DNA of 64,000 bases, from the NCBI GenBank assembly GCA_035543115.1, contig DATKKF010000058.1:1-64000 (forward strand), in the 5' to 3' direction. The stretch is from RPRB01 sp035543115. Its GTDB lineage: Bacteria; Myxococcota; Myxococcia; Myxococcales; Myxococcaceae. The translations under genes were made by a program, and so were the position numbers. The notes beneath the pieces are model-generated. The model was not told where the DNA came from. It did not search any database and saw only the letters and a list, made by a program, of their open reading frames with translations. Below are positions 32,517 through 42,211 of this stretch, piece after piece. Numbering within the stretch: position 1 is the first letter of the stretch; every line of letters begins with the position of its first letter.

Positions 32517-33815
32517 TCACAGCGCATTTCCCAGGTACGTGGCGACGGTGAGGAAGCCCAGCCAACCGAAACCCTTGGTCCCGGGGAGGTTGTACCCCTC
32601 GAGCCAGGCCGCGCGCCCTCCAATCGAAAGCGCCAGCTGCGGGGCGAGGCCGAAGGTGAGCTTCCCCTCCAGGCGCGCGTCCCGCTGCGCGACACCCAGG
32701 GTCTGACCCACCTCACCCGTGAAGCCGAGGATGATGCGCTCCTTCCAGCTGAGGGTGGAGATGAGCAGCCCGCGGGCCCGCTCGGCCACGGTTCCTCCGA
32801 TCCGGTCGGGCGCAGGCGCGGCAACCGCCTGGAGCTCGTTCCGCCAGCGGACCGACCGCCCGGCGACGGTCTGCCGGACCGAGATGCCGCCCATCGGGAG
32901 CAGGTCGGACTTCGGTGGTTGCACCGGCACGTTGTAGGAGTGGAACGCACCGATGCCCCCCAGGAGGTCCGTCTCCAGGCCCGGGGTCCAGATGTGGGTC
33001 CAGTTGGCGGTGAGGTTGACCAGGGTGGAGATGGGACCGTTGGTGAACCGCACGTGCGACACGTCGACCAGCGCGAGCAGCGTGTCCTGGCGAGACAGGG
33101 TCCAGCGGGGGCCGGTGGCGGCGATCGGTCCCCGCTGGAGCGGGACGAACGCCCGCGCGGCCTCGTCCGCCCCGCCGCTGGCCAGGTACCCGACGGAGGC
33201 GATCCACTGCCAGACGGAGGTCAGCGAGTAGGAGATTCCGGCGCTCGCCTCGAAGTCGAGCACGTTGACGAATCGCTTGTCGGGTGAGGTTCCCAGCACC
33301 GGCGGGGCGGGCGGCCCCGAGCCCGGCGTCTGTGGCAGCCCGGTTCCCGGCTGGCTCCCTTGTAGCCCGCTGAGCGGATTGAAGTCGTACTCCCCGAAGG
33401 AGGAGCGACTGTTGACGTAGAACTGCCAGCGGGGCGCCGGATGGATGTCGAGGGCCAGCCGGCCCTTGTGGAGATAGTAGACCTTCTGATCGGCCTGGCT
33501 GGCGATGATGATGATCCGCGGCTCGTACGCCACGGCAAAGGTCCCGGCGCGGAAGTTGAATCGGCCGGCCAGGAGCGGGTTGATCTCCAGATCGGTGGTC
33601 GCCGCGTCCGGGTTGGTGTTCAGGCCCAGGCTCTCCAGCGGATGGCCGGAGCGCAGCTCGACCCGTGCCCCGATGGTGAGCCGGGTCGGGTTCGGGGGAG
33701 GCGCGACGGTGCTGCTCTCCAGCACCTGCGGTGCGGCCCGGCTGGTCTCGCCCGCCTCGTCCCCCTCGGCTCCGAGGAGGAACGCGACCAGCAGCTGGGC
33801 GGAGACCGCGACCAT
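32517..33815 (-). CDS. Outer-membrane beta-barrel, probable OPX-partner porin (EpsX/WzpX-like)
   Basis: A 432-residue protein with a short signal (AVSAQLLVAFLLGAEG, residues 3-18), a proline-rich linker, and about 16-18 alternating strands (GARVELRSGH, RFNFRAGTFAVAYEPRII, WQFYVNSRSSFGEYDF, GGRAAWLEGYNL and others). It follows the OPX gene by 15 bases. Work on M. xanthus has shown that short OPX proteins lacking the membrane-spanning barrel pair with a separate beta-barrel porin; the gene order and the short OPX here fit that pattern. The export role is inferred from position and fold, since no diagnostic motif was matched. Confidence 0.72.
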   Translation of the reverse strand: MVAVSAQLLVAFLLGAEGDEAGETSRAAPQVLESSTVAPPPNPTRLTIGARVELRSGHPLESLGLNTNPDAATTDLEINPLLAGRFNFRAGTFAVAYEPRIIIIASQADQKVYYLHKGRLALDIHPAPRWQFYVNSRSSFGEYDFNPLSGLQGSQPGTGLPQTPGSGPPAPPVLGTSPDKRFVNVLDFEASAGISYSLTSVWQWIASVGYLASGGADEAARAFVPLQRGPIAATGPRWTLSRQDTLLALVDVSHVRFTNGPISTLVNLTANWTHIWTPGLETDLLGGIGAFHSYNVPVQPPKSDLLPMGGISVRQTVAGRSVRWRNELQAVAAPAPDRIGGTVAERARGLLISTLSWKERIILGFTGEVGQTLGVAQRDARLEGKLTFGLAPQLALSIGGRAAWLEGYNLPGTKGFGWLGFLTVATYLGNAL

Positions 33816-33830
33816 CCAGGGGACCCTCGC

Positions 33831-34436
33831 CTACTCGACGAGGACCGTGTCTCCCGCGCGCAGCCGGAAGGTGGCTGCCTTGCCCTGCACCTGACCCAGG
33901 TCCTCGTAGGTGAAGCGGATGCGCGCCCGGGTGGGCGTCTCGCGGAGCACGAAGATCTTGTCCCTCGACGCGTACTGGGTGAAGCCGCCGGCCGCGGCGA
34001 GCGCCTGCATGACGCCCGAGTTCTGGGGCACCGGATACACGCCCGGCTTGGTCACCTCCCCCATCACCGCCACCGAGAACGGCCGTGCCTCCTCGAGCGA
34101 GATGGTGACCACCGGGGCGTTCATGAACTCCTTGAGCCGCTGCTGCAGCGTCTGGGCGAGCGCGGTGGGGGGCGTGCCTGCGGCCACCACGTCGTTGAGG
34201 AAGGGGATGGAGACCTTCCCGTCCTCGCGAACCCGGGCCCGGGCAGACATGTCCGGCTGGTTGAAGACGCGGATCTGCAGGACGTCCCCGGGCTGGATGA
34301 CGTAACCCGATTGCGCAGGCAGCGGCGGCTCCTCGTAGTCGCCGGCCCAGACGAACGAGCCCGAGGTGCTGGCGCACCCCGCGAGCGCGGCCAGACCCAC
34401 GGCCAGAGCGAATGCACGGTGCAGGTGTGGCCTCAT
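33831..34436 (-). CDS. Short outer-membrane polysaccharide export (OPX) lipoprotein, EpsY/Wza-like
   Basis: A 201-residue lipoprotein: signal peptide with lipobox LAGC (C21), a Poly_export domain beginning SGYVIQPGDVLQIRVFNQPDM (about residues 40-110), and one SLBB repeat (FSVAVMGEVTKPGVYPVPQNSG, about 115-180). It lacks the second SLBB and the C-terminal amphipathic helix that builds the outer-membrane pore of E. coli Wza, so it cannot form a pore alone; the barrel gene downstream probably supplies one. The ATG at 34436 is preferred over the longer 34532 reading because the lipobox follows at the right distance. It starts the minus-strand export operon. Confidence 0.9.
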   Translation of the reverse strand: MRPHLHRAFALAVGLAALAGCASTSGSFVWAGDYEEPPLPAQSGYVIQPGDVLQIRVFNQPDMSARARVREDGKVSIPFLNDVVAAGTPPTALAQTLQQRLKEFMNAPVVTISLEEARPFSVAVMGEVTKPGVYPVPQNSGVMQALAAAGGFTQYASRDKIFVLRETPTRARIRFTYEDLGQVQGKAATFRLRAGDTVLVE

Positions 34437-34613
34437 CTCGGCGAGCGTCCCCTCGCTGGAGGGAGCTCGGCCCACGAAGAGCGAGCTCCAAGTGCGCGGC
34501 GGGACGTAGCATGCGCCGCGCGGACCGGGCAAACGGCCCCAGGGGGGCGATCGCGAGTCATTCTCGACTCATCCACGCGTTGCGCCCGGCGTGGGAAGGA
34601 GCCTTCACTGGCG

Positions 34614-35378
34614 ATGCGCGCGCGCTTCCACATCGGACGTCTGTCGGCGGACGTGGTGCGGCTGGACGAGGCGGTGGACCGGATCGAGCAGCTGGTCGCC
34701 GCGGGCGCGGGGGGCAGCGTCTTCACCCCCAACGTGGATCACGTGGTCAACGCCGAGCGTTCGCCGGCCCTGGCCGACGCGTATGCGCGGGCGAGCCTCT
34801 GTCTCGCCGACGGCATGCCCCTGGTCTGGGTCTCGCGCCTCCGGGGGCCGGCCCTTCCGGAGCGGGTGGCCGGCTCGGATCTCGCGGGCCCTCTGCTGGA
34901 GCGGGCCGCCGCGCTCCGCTGGCGGGTCGCGCTCTTCGGCGGAAGCGGGGACGCCGCCGAGGTCGCCGCGCGGGTGCTGGTGGATCACGGCGTCGACGTG
35001 GTGGCAGTGGACGCACCACGGGTGACAGCGGAGGGCATCGCACCATCCGAGTCGCTGGACCGACTTCGGGTGGCTGCTCCGCAGCTGCTTCTGGTGGGGC
35101 TCGGCTCTCCGAAGCAAGAGCTGTTCGTCGATCGCGCCCGGGAGGTCCTCCCCGTCACGGTGGCCTTCGCCTGCGGGGCGGTGATCGATTTCCTCGCCGG
35201 GCGGATTCCTCGCGCTCCGGAGTGGATGGCCCGCGCTGGGCTCGAGTGGGCGTACCGCCTGCTGCGAGAGCCGCGCCGGCTGTGGCGCCGCTACCTGGTG
35301 AACGACCCCGCCTTCATCGGCATCGTGGCCCGGGACTGGCTGCGCCCAGCGGGCTCGCGTCAGCAAGATTGTTCGTGA
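34614..35378 (+). CDS. WecG/TagA/CpsF-type glycosyltransferase
   Basis: A 254-residue cytoplasmic GT26 transferase. The family motifs are present: VFTPNVDHVVNAERSPALADAY, SLCLADGMPLVWVSRL, VALFGGSGDAAE, LLLVGLGSPKQELFVDR, and FACGAVIDFLAGRIPRAPEWM. Members add the second sugar (for example N-acetylmannosamine or a relative) to the first lipid-linked sugar. An AAGGAG sits 12 bases ahead of the ATG at 34614. It is followed, after about 160 bases, by the phosphoglycosyltransferase gene, so together they begin the EPS repeat unit. The opposite-strand OPX gene lies 177 bases away, the gap holding divergent promoters that could not be located. Confidence 0.92.
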   Translation: MRARFHIGRLSADVVRLDEAVDRIEQLVAAGAGGSVFTPNVDHVVNAERSPALADAYARASLCLADGMPLVWVSRLRGPALPERVAGSDLAGPLLERAAALRWRVALFGGSGDAAEVAARVLVDHGVDVVAVDAPRVTAEGIAPSESLDRLRVAAPQLLLVGLGSPKQELFVDRAREVLPVTVAFACGAVIDFLAGRIPRAPEWMARAGLEWAYRLLREPRRLWRRYLVNDPAFIGIVARDWLRPAGSRQQDCS

Positions 35379-35410
35379 GGGCGGTTCACGCCTGACCCAG
35401 GAGGGTGTGC

Positions 35411-35450
35411 GACGCCTCAGGCGACTTCACACAGAAGCCGTTTGTGTGTG
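35411..35450. promoter_or_regulatory. Palindromes in the leader before the phosphoglycosyltransferase gene
   Basis: The 158-base gap before 35537 contains a perfect 5-base-arm inverted repeat CGCCTCAGGCG (35413-35423) and, 5 bases later, CACACA (35428-35433) with TGTGTG (35443-35448), 9 bases apart. Two stacked palindromes about 90-125 bases ahead of an EPS-initiating gene could be regulator sites. No matching sigma70 or sigma54 promoter was found near them, and a transcript terminator for the upstream gene is equally possible because there is no T-run. Confidence 0.3.
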
Positions 35451-35536
35451 GTGACGTGGTGCGAAAGACTCTCGCCTCGTCGAGGAAGTGACTCGCCGGG
35501 ACGCGCGCGCCGGCGCGGCGCGCAGGGGAGCGGTCG

Positions 35537-36898
35537 GTGTCGATCAGCATTCAGCGCTTTGCGCCAACCCGCACGGGGAAGTTCGGGCTGGCGGTGGATC
35601 TCGCGGTGCTCGCGGCCAGCATGGTCGCGGCGACGCACGGGCCGTGGGCCGTGCGTCTTGCGTGGATCGCTTGCGGGCTGGGGGTGTTCTGGAGCACGAG
35701 CTCGGTCGCACACCACTACGCGCATGCCGCGGAGCGCGCGCCCTGGGAGGACGTGCTCCTCACGGTGATCATCCTGCTCTCGGTGGCGACGGTGCTCGCG
35801 GTCGGCGGCCGGTTGTTCCCGCGGAATGCGGCAGACCCGCGGACCATGCTCCTGCTCGCGCTTCCGGCGCAGGCGTTGCTGCGGCTCACGCTCTTCGCCT
35901 TCCTCCGCCGGAGGGCGCGGGCTCCGCGCCAGGTGCTGATCGTCGGCACCGGCCCTTTGGGGCGCATCACCGGTGAGGACCTCGGGCGGTGCCGCGCGCA
36001 GAGCAGCTATCTCAGCTGGCCGGGCGAGAGCATCCCCGAGCCGCTGCGGGGCCGGTACCTGGGCGAGGCGGGCGATCTGCCCGGAGTGCTCCAGCGCGAG
36101 GTGTTCGACGAGGTCTACCTCTGCGCGCTTCCGCCCGCGCAGTCCCGCTCGCTCCAGGCGGCGGTTCGCACCTGCGAGACCTTCGGGGTGCCGTTCGCGC
36201 TGCCTGCCTACAGCGTGCGGCTCGGGCGGGCGCACCCGGTGGCGAGCAGGGCGGTGGCGGACGGGTTCCTTCACTACGTCACCGGCTCGGTGAAGCCCGA
36301 GTACCAGACGCTGAAGAGGCTACTGGACATCGGTGGATCCGCGGCCGCGCTGTGGGTGCTCTTCCCGCTGCTGCTGGTGGTGGCGGCACTGGTGAAGCTC
36401 ACCTCGCCCGGCACGGTGTTCTTCCGGCAGCTCCGGGTGGGGCTGCACGGCAAGAAGTTCCACATGCTGAAGTTCCGCTCGATGGTGTCCAACGCCGAGG
36501 CGCTCAAGGCGACGCTGGCCTCGCAGAACGAGCAGAGCGGGCCGGTCTTCAAGATGAAGCACGACCCGCGCGTCACTCCGCTCGGCCGCGTCCTCCGCAA
36601 ATACAGCATCGACGAGCTCCCGCAGCTGGTGAACGTGCTGCGCGGCGACATGACGCTGGTCGGTCCGCGCCCGCCGGTGCCGCAGGAGGTGGCGCTCTAC
36701 GAGCCCTGGCAGCGGCGGCGTCTGTCGGTCCCGCCCGGCCTGACCTGTCTGTGGCAGGTGAGCGGGCGGAACGACGTCGCCTTCGAGGACTGGATGTACC
36801 TCGACCTCCAGTACATCGATCACTGGAGCGTCGGTCAGGACATCGGGCTGCTCTTGAAGACCGTCCCGGCGGTGGTCAGCGGCCGCGGCAGCCACTGA
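35537..36898 (+). CDS. Undecaprenyl-phosphate hexose-1-phosphate transferase (EpsZ-like initiating enzyme)
   Basis: A 453-residue polyprenyl phosphoglycosyltransferase. Four or five N-terminal membrane segments (about residues 15-125), a central nucleotide-binding-like domain (RQVLIVGTGPLGRITGEDL, about 134-152), one more membrane segment near 270-290, and the conserved C-terminal catalytic domain: KRLLDIGGSAAALWVL, FFRQLRVGLHGKKFHMLKFR, KYSIDELPQLVNVLRGDM, LVGPRPP. It transfers sugar-1-phosphate from a nucleotide sugar to the undecaprenyl carrier to begin each repeat unit. The GTG at 35537 is preceded by AGGGGAG at a suitable distance. In M. xanthus EpsZ starts EPS synthesis in the same way; the specific sugar is not predicted. 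Confidence 0.93.
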   Translation: MSISIQRFAPTRTGKFGLAVDLAVLAASMVAATHGPWAVRLAWIACGLGVFWSTSSVAHHYAHAAERAPWEDVLLTVIILLSVATVLAVGGRLFPRNAADPRTMLLLALPAQALLRLTLFAFLRRRARAPRQVLIVGTGPLGRITGEDLGRCRAQSSYLSWPGESIPEPLRGRYLGEAGDLPGVLQREVFDEVYLCALPPAQSRSLQAAVRTCETFGVPFALPAYSVRLGRAHPVASRAVADGFLHYVTGSVKPEYQTLKRLLDIGGSAAALWVLFPLLLVVAALVKLTSPGTVFFRQLRVGLHGKKFHMLKFRSMVSNAEALKATLASQNEQSGPVFKMKHDPRVTPLGRVLRKYSIDELPQLVNVLRGDMTLVGPRPPVPQEVALYEPWQRRRLSVPPGLTCLWQVSGRNDVAFEDWMYLDLQYIDHWSVGQDIGLLLKTVPAVVSGRGSH

Positions 36899-36968
36899 GC
36901 AGGAAGCGGCGCGAGTCCCCCACGCCTCCCCGTTCCCTCGGCTCGCCGGGGGAGCGGGTCACTTCACT

Positions 36969-37050
36969 TGCCCAGGAGAGGACTCGAACCTCCATGCCTC
37001 GCGGCGCTAGACCCTGAATCTAGTGTGTCTACCAATTCCACCACCTGGGC
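36969..37050 (-). tRNA. tRNA-Leu (anticodon CAG)
   Basis: The minus strand folds into a cloverleaf: acceptor arm GCCCAGG pairing with CCTGGGC, D-arm GTGGAATTGGTAGACAC region, anticodon stem CTAGA/TCTAG around TTCAGGG with anticodon CAG (37014-37016), a long class-II variable arm typical of leucine tRNAs (GCGCCGCGAGGCAT), and T-arm GGAGGTTCGAGTCCTCT. The discriminator is A; the CCA is not encoded. Length is 82 bases plus CCA. It is not flanked by an integrase or a duplicated 3' end, so there is no sign of an island. It lies between the EPS initiator gene and the iron-sulfur operon. Confidence 0.95.
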
Positions 37051-37066
37051 GGGTGCGGAGGCGGGC

Positions 37067-37095
37067 CTTATAGGAGGGTGCCCTCAGCGTTTCAA
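37067..37095 (-). promoter_or_regulatory. Sigma70-type promoter of tRNA-Leu, overlapping the end of fdx
   Basis: On the minus strand TTGAAA (37090-37095) and TATAAG (37067-37072) are separated by exactly 17 bases, with the -10 16 bases before the mature tRNA 5' end. The -35 hexamer lies inside the last codons of the fdx reading frame. This is a good match for a constitutive promoter, although the short distance to the tRNA leaves only a short leader to be removed by RNase P. Confidence 0.6.
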
Positions 37096-37461
37096 GGGCC
37101 ACTTCCCCTCGGATTCCAGACGGTGGCGGAGATCCGGATTCTCATCGAGGAACGCCTGGAGCGACTCCTGGGTGATGTCCACGTCCACGTCCTCCGCGCC
37201 GAGCAGGGACTGGCAGGCCAGCCGGGAGTAGGCCCGCACGTCGAAGGCCTGGTCGAGCCGGTCCGCCTCGGCGTCCTCCTGCTCGGAGAGGGATTCCAGC
37301 CCTCGACGCACCCAGACGTGGCAGGTCGAGCAGGCGCAGACCCCGCCGCAGGCGTGCCCCACCGTGGCTCCGCACTGCTCGGCCGCCTCGAGGAGGCTGG
37401 TCCCTTCAGGAACCTCGATGACCACGTCGTCGAAGGGGCTCCGGAAGCGGACGCGAGGCAT
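37084..37461 (-). CDS. fdx: [2Fe-2S] ferredoxin of the ISC system
   Basis: A 125-residue adrenodoxin-type ferredoxin supplying electrons for Fe-S cluster assembly. The cluster ligands follow the pattern C38-x5-C44-x2-C47 (in HACGGVCACSTC) and C83 (RLACQSLL). It lies 2 bases downstream of hscA and ends the isc operon. The C-terminus is about 15-20 residues longer than E. coli Fdx (LDENPDLRHRLESEGKWPLKR). The ATG at 37461 is fixed by the hscA boundary; the frame is open further upstream but only within hscA. Confidence 0.93.
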   Translation of the reverse strand: MPRVRFRSPFDDVVIEVPEGTSLLEAAEQCGATVGHACGGVCACSTCHVWVRRGLESLSEQEDAEADRLDQAFDVRAYSRLACQSLLGAEDVDVDITQESLQAFLDENPDLRHRLESEGKWPLKR

Positions 37462-37463
37462 CC

Positions 37464-39317
<1,854 letters not shown>

Positions 39318-39320
39318 GGC

Positions 39321-39944
39321 TCAGCGCTCCTCCTCGTCGGAGCCCTCGGCCGCCTCGAGGAACCGGTGGTGGTAGCGGAGCCGGGCGAGCGCCTGCGCCG
39401 CCTCGTCGCGGGCGGCGGCATCGGCGGGGTTCCGCTCGAGCCGCCGGAGCGCGGACTGCGCCGCGGACAGCGTGGTCGCCGACTGGACCCGGACCCGATC
39501 GCTCAGTGCCGAGACCTGCTCGTCGTCCCCCGAGGCCCGGGCCGAGTCCAGCTGCTCGCGCAGCTCGAGCACCTCCTCCAGCACCTTCGGCGGAACGGTC
39601 ACCGCCCGGGCCTCGTCCTTCTGCAGGTCGAACCCGTGCAGCTTGAGCAAGTAGAACGCCCGCGGCTCGGGCGCGCGCAGCGTCTTGTACGCCTCGTTGA
39701 GGAGCGCCGTCCGCTCCAGCGACAGCCGCCGCTCGCGCGGGTCGTCCTTTCCCGCGCGGTCGGGGTGGAGACGCAGCGAACGCTCGCGGTAGGCGCGCTC
39801 CAGCTCCGCCTTGTCCACGTCCACGCCGCGGGGAAGGCCGAGCACGTCGAAGAGGGTGGTGCCCGGGGCCACCGGCAGGACCCTCCCGCAGGCCGGGCAG
39901 ACGTCGGCGCCCGTCACCTCTGACTGGCAATTCCAGCAGCGCAT
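39321..39944 (-). CDS. hscB: Fe-S co-chaperone HscB with an N-terminal zinc-ribbon-like domain
   Basis: A 207-residue J-protein. An N-terminal tetracysteine module is formed by C3-x2-C6 and C16-x2-C19 (MRCWNCQSEV, DVCPACG); a J domain with the HPD tripeptide at residues 60-62 in LRLHPDRAGKD; and a C-terminal three-helix domain that contacts IscU. E. coli HscB (171 residues) lacks the cysteines, whereas animal mitochondrial HSCB proteins have such a domain. It stimulates HscA and delivers IscU. The ATG at 39944 is the start because cysteines follow at once; the upstream open frame belongs to the iscA gene region. Confidence 0.92.
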   Translation of the reverse strand: MRCWNCQSEVTGADVCPACGRVLPVAPGTTLFDVLGLPRGVDVDKAELERAYRERSLRLHPDRAGKDDPRERRLSLERTALLNEAYKTLRAPEPRAFYLLKLHGFDLQKDEARAVTVPPKVLEEVLELREQLDSARASGDDEQVSALSDRVRVQSATTLSAAQSALRRLERNPADAAARDEAAQALARLRYHHRFLEAAEGSDEEER

Positions 39945-39955
39945 GGCCAGCGCCT

Positions 39956-40342
39956 CTAGACCGTGAAGCTCTCGCCGCACCCGCAGGCGGTCTTCACGTT
40001 CGGGTTCTCCAGCTTGAAGCCGGAGGCCATCAGCGTCTCCTCGTACCGGAGCTCGGAGCCCATCAGGTACAGGTAGCTCTTGGGGTCCACGAAGACGCGG
40101 ACTCCATCCTTCTCGAAGATCTTGTCCCGCTCGCGCGGCGCCTCCGCCCACTCGATGGCGTAGGACAGGCCCGAGCAGCCGCCGCCGCGCACCGCCACCC
40201 GCAGACCCGCGTCCGGCGTGTTCCGCTGGGCGAGCAGGGTCTTGATCCGCGCCGCCGCGCCCTCGGAGATTCCGAAGGTCCTCGAGGCGGGGCGGGGCGG
40301 GGCGGCAGCCGGGGGAACGGCGTTCTGGGACGAGGCGGTCAT
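39956..40342 (-). CDS. iscA: Fe-S cluster assembly/carrier protein IscA
   Basis: A 128-residue A-type carrier. Conserved cysteines: C near residue 57 in VRGGGCSGLSY, and the C-terminal CGCGESF pair. It passes clusters from IscU to target enzymes. The ATG at 40342 overlaps the iscU stop by one base; a TTG at 40345 is the alternative start. An N-terminal 20-residue alanine/proline-rich tail precedes the fold (longer than in E. coli IscA). Confidence 0.93.
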   Translation of the reverse strand: MTASSQNAVPPAAAPPRPASRTFGISEGAAARIKTLLAQRNTPDAGLRVAVRGGGCSGLSYAIEWAEAPRERDKIFEKDGVRVFVDPKSYLYLMGSELRYEETLMASGFKLENPNVKTACGCGESFTV

Positions 40343-40755
40343 CAAGTCGAGGCGGCCTTCGCCGCGCCCTGACGCTCGGCGCGCTTCTTCTTGAAGTCCT
40401 CGATCGCTGCCTTGATCGCGTCCTCGGCCAGCACCGAGCAGTGGATCTTCACCGGCGGGAGCGACAGCTCCTTGGCGATCTCCCGGTTGGTGATCTCCGT
40501 CGCCTCCTCCACCGTCTTACCCTTCACCCACTCGGTCACCAGCGAGCTGCTGGCGATGGCCGAGCCGCAGCCGAAGGTCTTGAACTTGGCGTCCTGGATC
40601 ACGCCCTCGTCGGAGATCCGCAGCTGCAGGCGCATCACGTCGCCGCAGGCCGGTGCGCCGACCAGACCGGTGCCCACGTTGGGATCGCTCTTGTCGAGCG
40701 TGCCCACGTTGCGGGGGTTCTCGTAGTGATCGACCACCTTGTCGCTGTAGGCCAT
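40342..40755 (-). CDS. iscU: Fe-S cluster scaffold IscU
   Basis: A 137-residue scaffold on which IscS assembles [2Fe-2S] and [4Fe-4S] clusters. Ligand cysteines C37, C63 and C106 are present (GAPACGDV, TFGCGSA, KIHCSVL), as is the HscA-binding LPPVK at residues 99-103. It lies 11 bases downstream of iscS and overlaps iscA by one base. Length is close to that of E. coli IscU (128), with a short lysine/arginine/alanine-rich tail. Confidence 0.96.
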   Translation of the reverse strand: MAYSDKVVDHYENPRNVGTLDKSDPNVGTGLVGAPACGDVMRLQLRISDEGVIQDAKFKTFGCGSAIASSSLVTEWVKGKTVEEATEITNREIAKELSLPPVKIHCSVLAEDAIKAAIEDFKKKRAERQGAAKAAST

Positions 40756-40766
40756 GGCAGCTCTTC

Positions 40767-42128
40767 CTAGTGCGCCGACCAGGCGATGGACTTGAGGTCC
40801 ACGCCCTCGCGGGCCATCTCGTAGAGGGGACTCATCTCGCGCAGCTTCTTCACCTTGTCCACCACCAACCGCGCCACGGCGTCCACCTGGGCCTCGGTGT
40901 TGAAGCGGCCGAGACCGAAGCGGATCGACGAGTGCGCCATGTCCTCCTCCACCCCCAGGGCCCGGAGCACGTAGGAGGGCTCGAGCGAGGCCGAGGTGCA
41001 GGCGCTCCCCGAGCTCACCGCCACGTCCTTGATGGCCATCATCAGCGCCTCGCCCTCGACGTAGGCGAAGGACACGTTCAGGTTCCCGGGCAGCCGGTGC
41101 TCGAGCGAGCCGTTCAGGATCACCATGTCCAGCTCCGAGGTGAGCTTCGCCCGGAGCCGCTCGCGCAGGGCGAGGACGCGCGCCGACTCGGCCGGCATCT
41201 CCGCCTTGGCGATCTCCGCCGCCTTCCCGAAGCCGACGATGCCCGCGACGTTGAGCGTGCCGGAGCGCATGCCGCGCTCGTGTCCGCCCCCGTCGATGAT
41301 CGGGGCAATGCGCACCCGCGGCTTGCGCCGCACGTAGAGCGCGCCGATGCCCTTCGGTCCGTAGAGCTTGTGCGCGGTCACCGAGGCCAGGTCGATCTTC
41401 ATCGACTCGACGTCGAAGGGGACCTTGCCCACGCCCTGCACCGCGTCGGAATGGAAAAGGACTCCGCGGGAGCGACAGAGCTTGCCGATCTCCGCCAGCG
41501 GCTGGACGGTGCCGATCTCGTTGTTGGCCAGCATCACCGAGACCAGGATGGTCTGGTCGGTGATGGCCGCCTCGAGCTTGGCCAGGCTCACCCGCCCGTC
41601 CTTCTCCACGTCCAGGTACGTCACCCGGGCGCCCGTCTGGACGACCGAGTTCCAGCGCTGCAGCAGCGGGTCCTGCGCCAGCTTGTACTGCGCGGCGAGG
41701 GCATCCACGTCCTCGGGCTTCACCTCGCCGCCGGTGAGCTCCATCAGGCGGAGCAGCTTCAGCTCGTCGAGCCGCTCCTGCCGCATGCGCTCGAGCCGCT
41801 TGCCCGAGTCGAGGATGGCCTTGTGCTCGGTCTTGAGGGTGATGATGTGGTCGCCCTTGGACCGGTAGAACTCGGCCACGCCCTTGAGCGCCAGATTGTC
41901 CGATTCGGTGGCACCGCTGGTGAAGACGATCTCGTTCGGCTGGGCGCCGATGAGCGCCGCCACCTGGGCCCGGGCCTGCTCCACCGCCGCCTCCGCCCTC
42001 CAGCCGAAGGCATGGTTCCGAGAAGCCGCGTTCCCGAAGTCCTCCCGGAGATAAGGAAGCATGGCCTCGAGCACGCGCGGGTCGAGCGCAGTCGTGGCAT
42101 GGTTGTCCATGTAGATCGGGAGGTTCAT
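40767..42128 (-). CDS. iscS: Cysteine desulfurase IscS with an internal insertion
   Basis: A 453-residue PLP enzyme taking sulfur from cysteine for cluster synthesis. PLP-lysine K254 (TAHKLYGPKG), the cofactor histidine in LKTEHKAI (H102), and catalytic C377 in SSGSACTSASLEPS are in place. Compared with E. coli IscS (404 residues), about 45 extra residues lie between the H102 strand and GARVTYL (about residues 115-165), a charged mostly helical insertion (QERLDELKLLRLME, PEDVDALAAQYKLAQD). It is the first gene of the isc operon; no IscR gene is present upstream. Confidence 0.95.
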   Translation of the reverse strand: MNLPIYMDNHATTALDPRVLEAMLPYLREDFGNAASRNHAFGWRAEAAVEQARAQVAALIGAQPNEIVFTSGATESDNLALKGVAEFYRSKGDHIITLKTEHKAILDSGKRLERMRQERLDELKLLRLMELTGGEVKPEDVDALAAQYKLAQDPLLQRWNSVVQTGARVTYLDVEKDGRVSLAKLEAAITDQTILVSVMLANNEIGTVQPLAEIGKLCRSRGVLFHSDAVQGVGKVPFDVESMKIDLASVTAHKLYGPKGIGALYVRRKPRVRIAPIIDGGGHERGMRSGTLNVAGIVGFGKAAEIAKAEMPAESARVLALRERLRAKLTSELDMVILNGSLEHRLPGNLNVSFAYVEGEALMMAIKDVAVSSGSACTSASLEPSYVLRALGVEEDMAHSSIRFGLGRFNTEAQVDAVARLVVDKVKKLREMSPLYEMAREGVDLKSIAWSAH

Positions 42129-42150
42129 CGGTCGTCCGGGCCCGGTGCCT

Positions 42151-42211
42151 ACATTAGCCTACCAATGTGGACCGGGTAGGTCGATTATAACGGCGGAGGT
42201 CCTGACATCAA
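42151..42211 (-). promoter_or_regulatory. Promoter of the isc operon with a leader inverted repeat
   Basis: On the minus strand a perfect -10 TATAAT (42184-42189) is preceded 16 bases upstream by TTGATG (42206-42211), a good sigma70 match. Between it and the iscS start codon, ACATT (42151-42155) and AATGT (42164-42168) form a small inverted repeat of 8-base spacing, in the likely untranslated leader. A regulator (for instance an Rrf2-type protein) could bind there, but the arms are short and do not match an IscR consensus, so this is suggestive only. Confidence 0.6.

Noticed and set aside
35451..35536. Possible sigma-54 promoter ahead of the phosphoglycosyltransferase gene
   Set aside because: TGGTGCGAAAGACTCTCGC has a GG but not a GC at the required distance, so the -24/-12 spacing fails.
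36900..36968. Integration site at the 3' end of the tRNA-Leu gene
   Set aside because: No integrase, no repeat of the tRNA end and no change in gene content or composition beside it.
42141..42190. IscR binding site ahead of iscS
   Set aside because: The inverted repeat has only five-base arms and does not match the known IscR type 1 or type 2 consensus.
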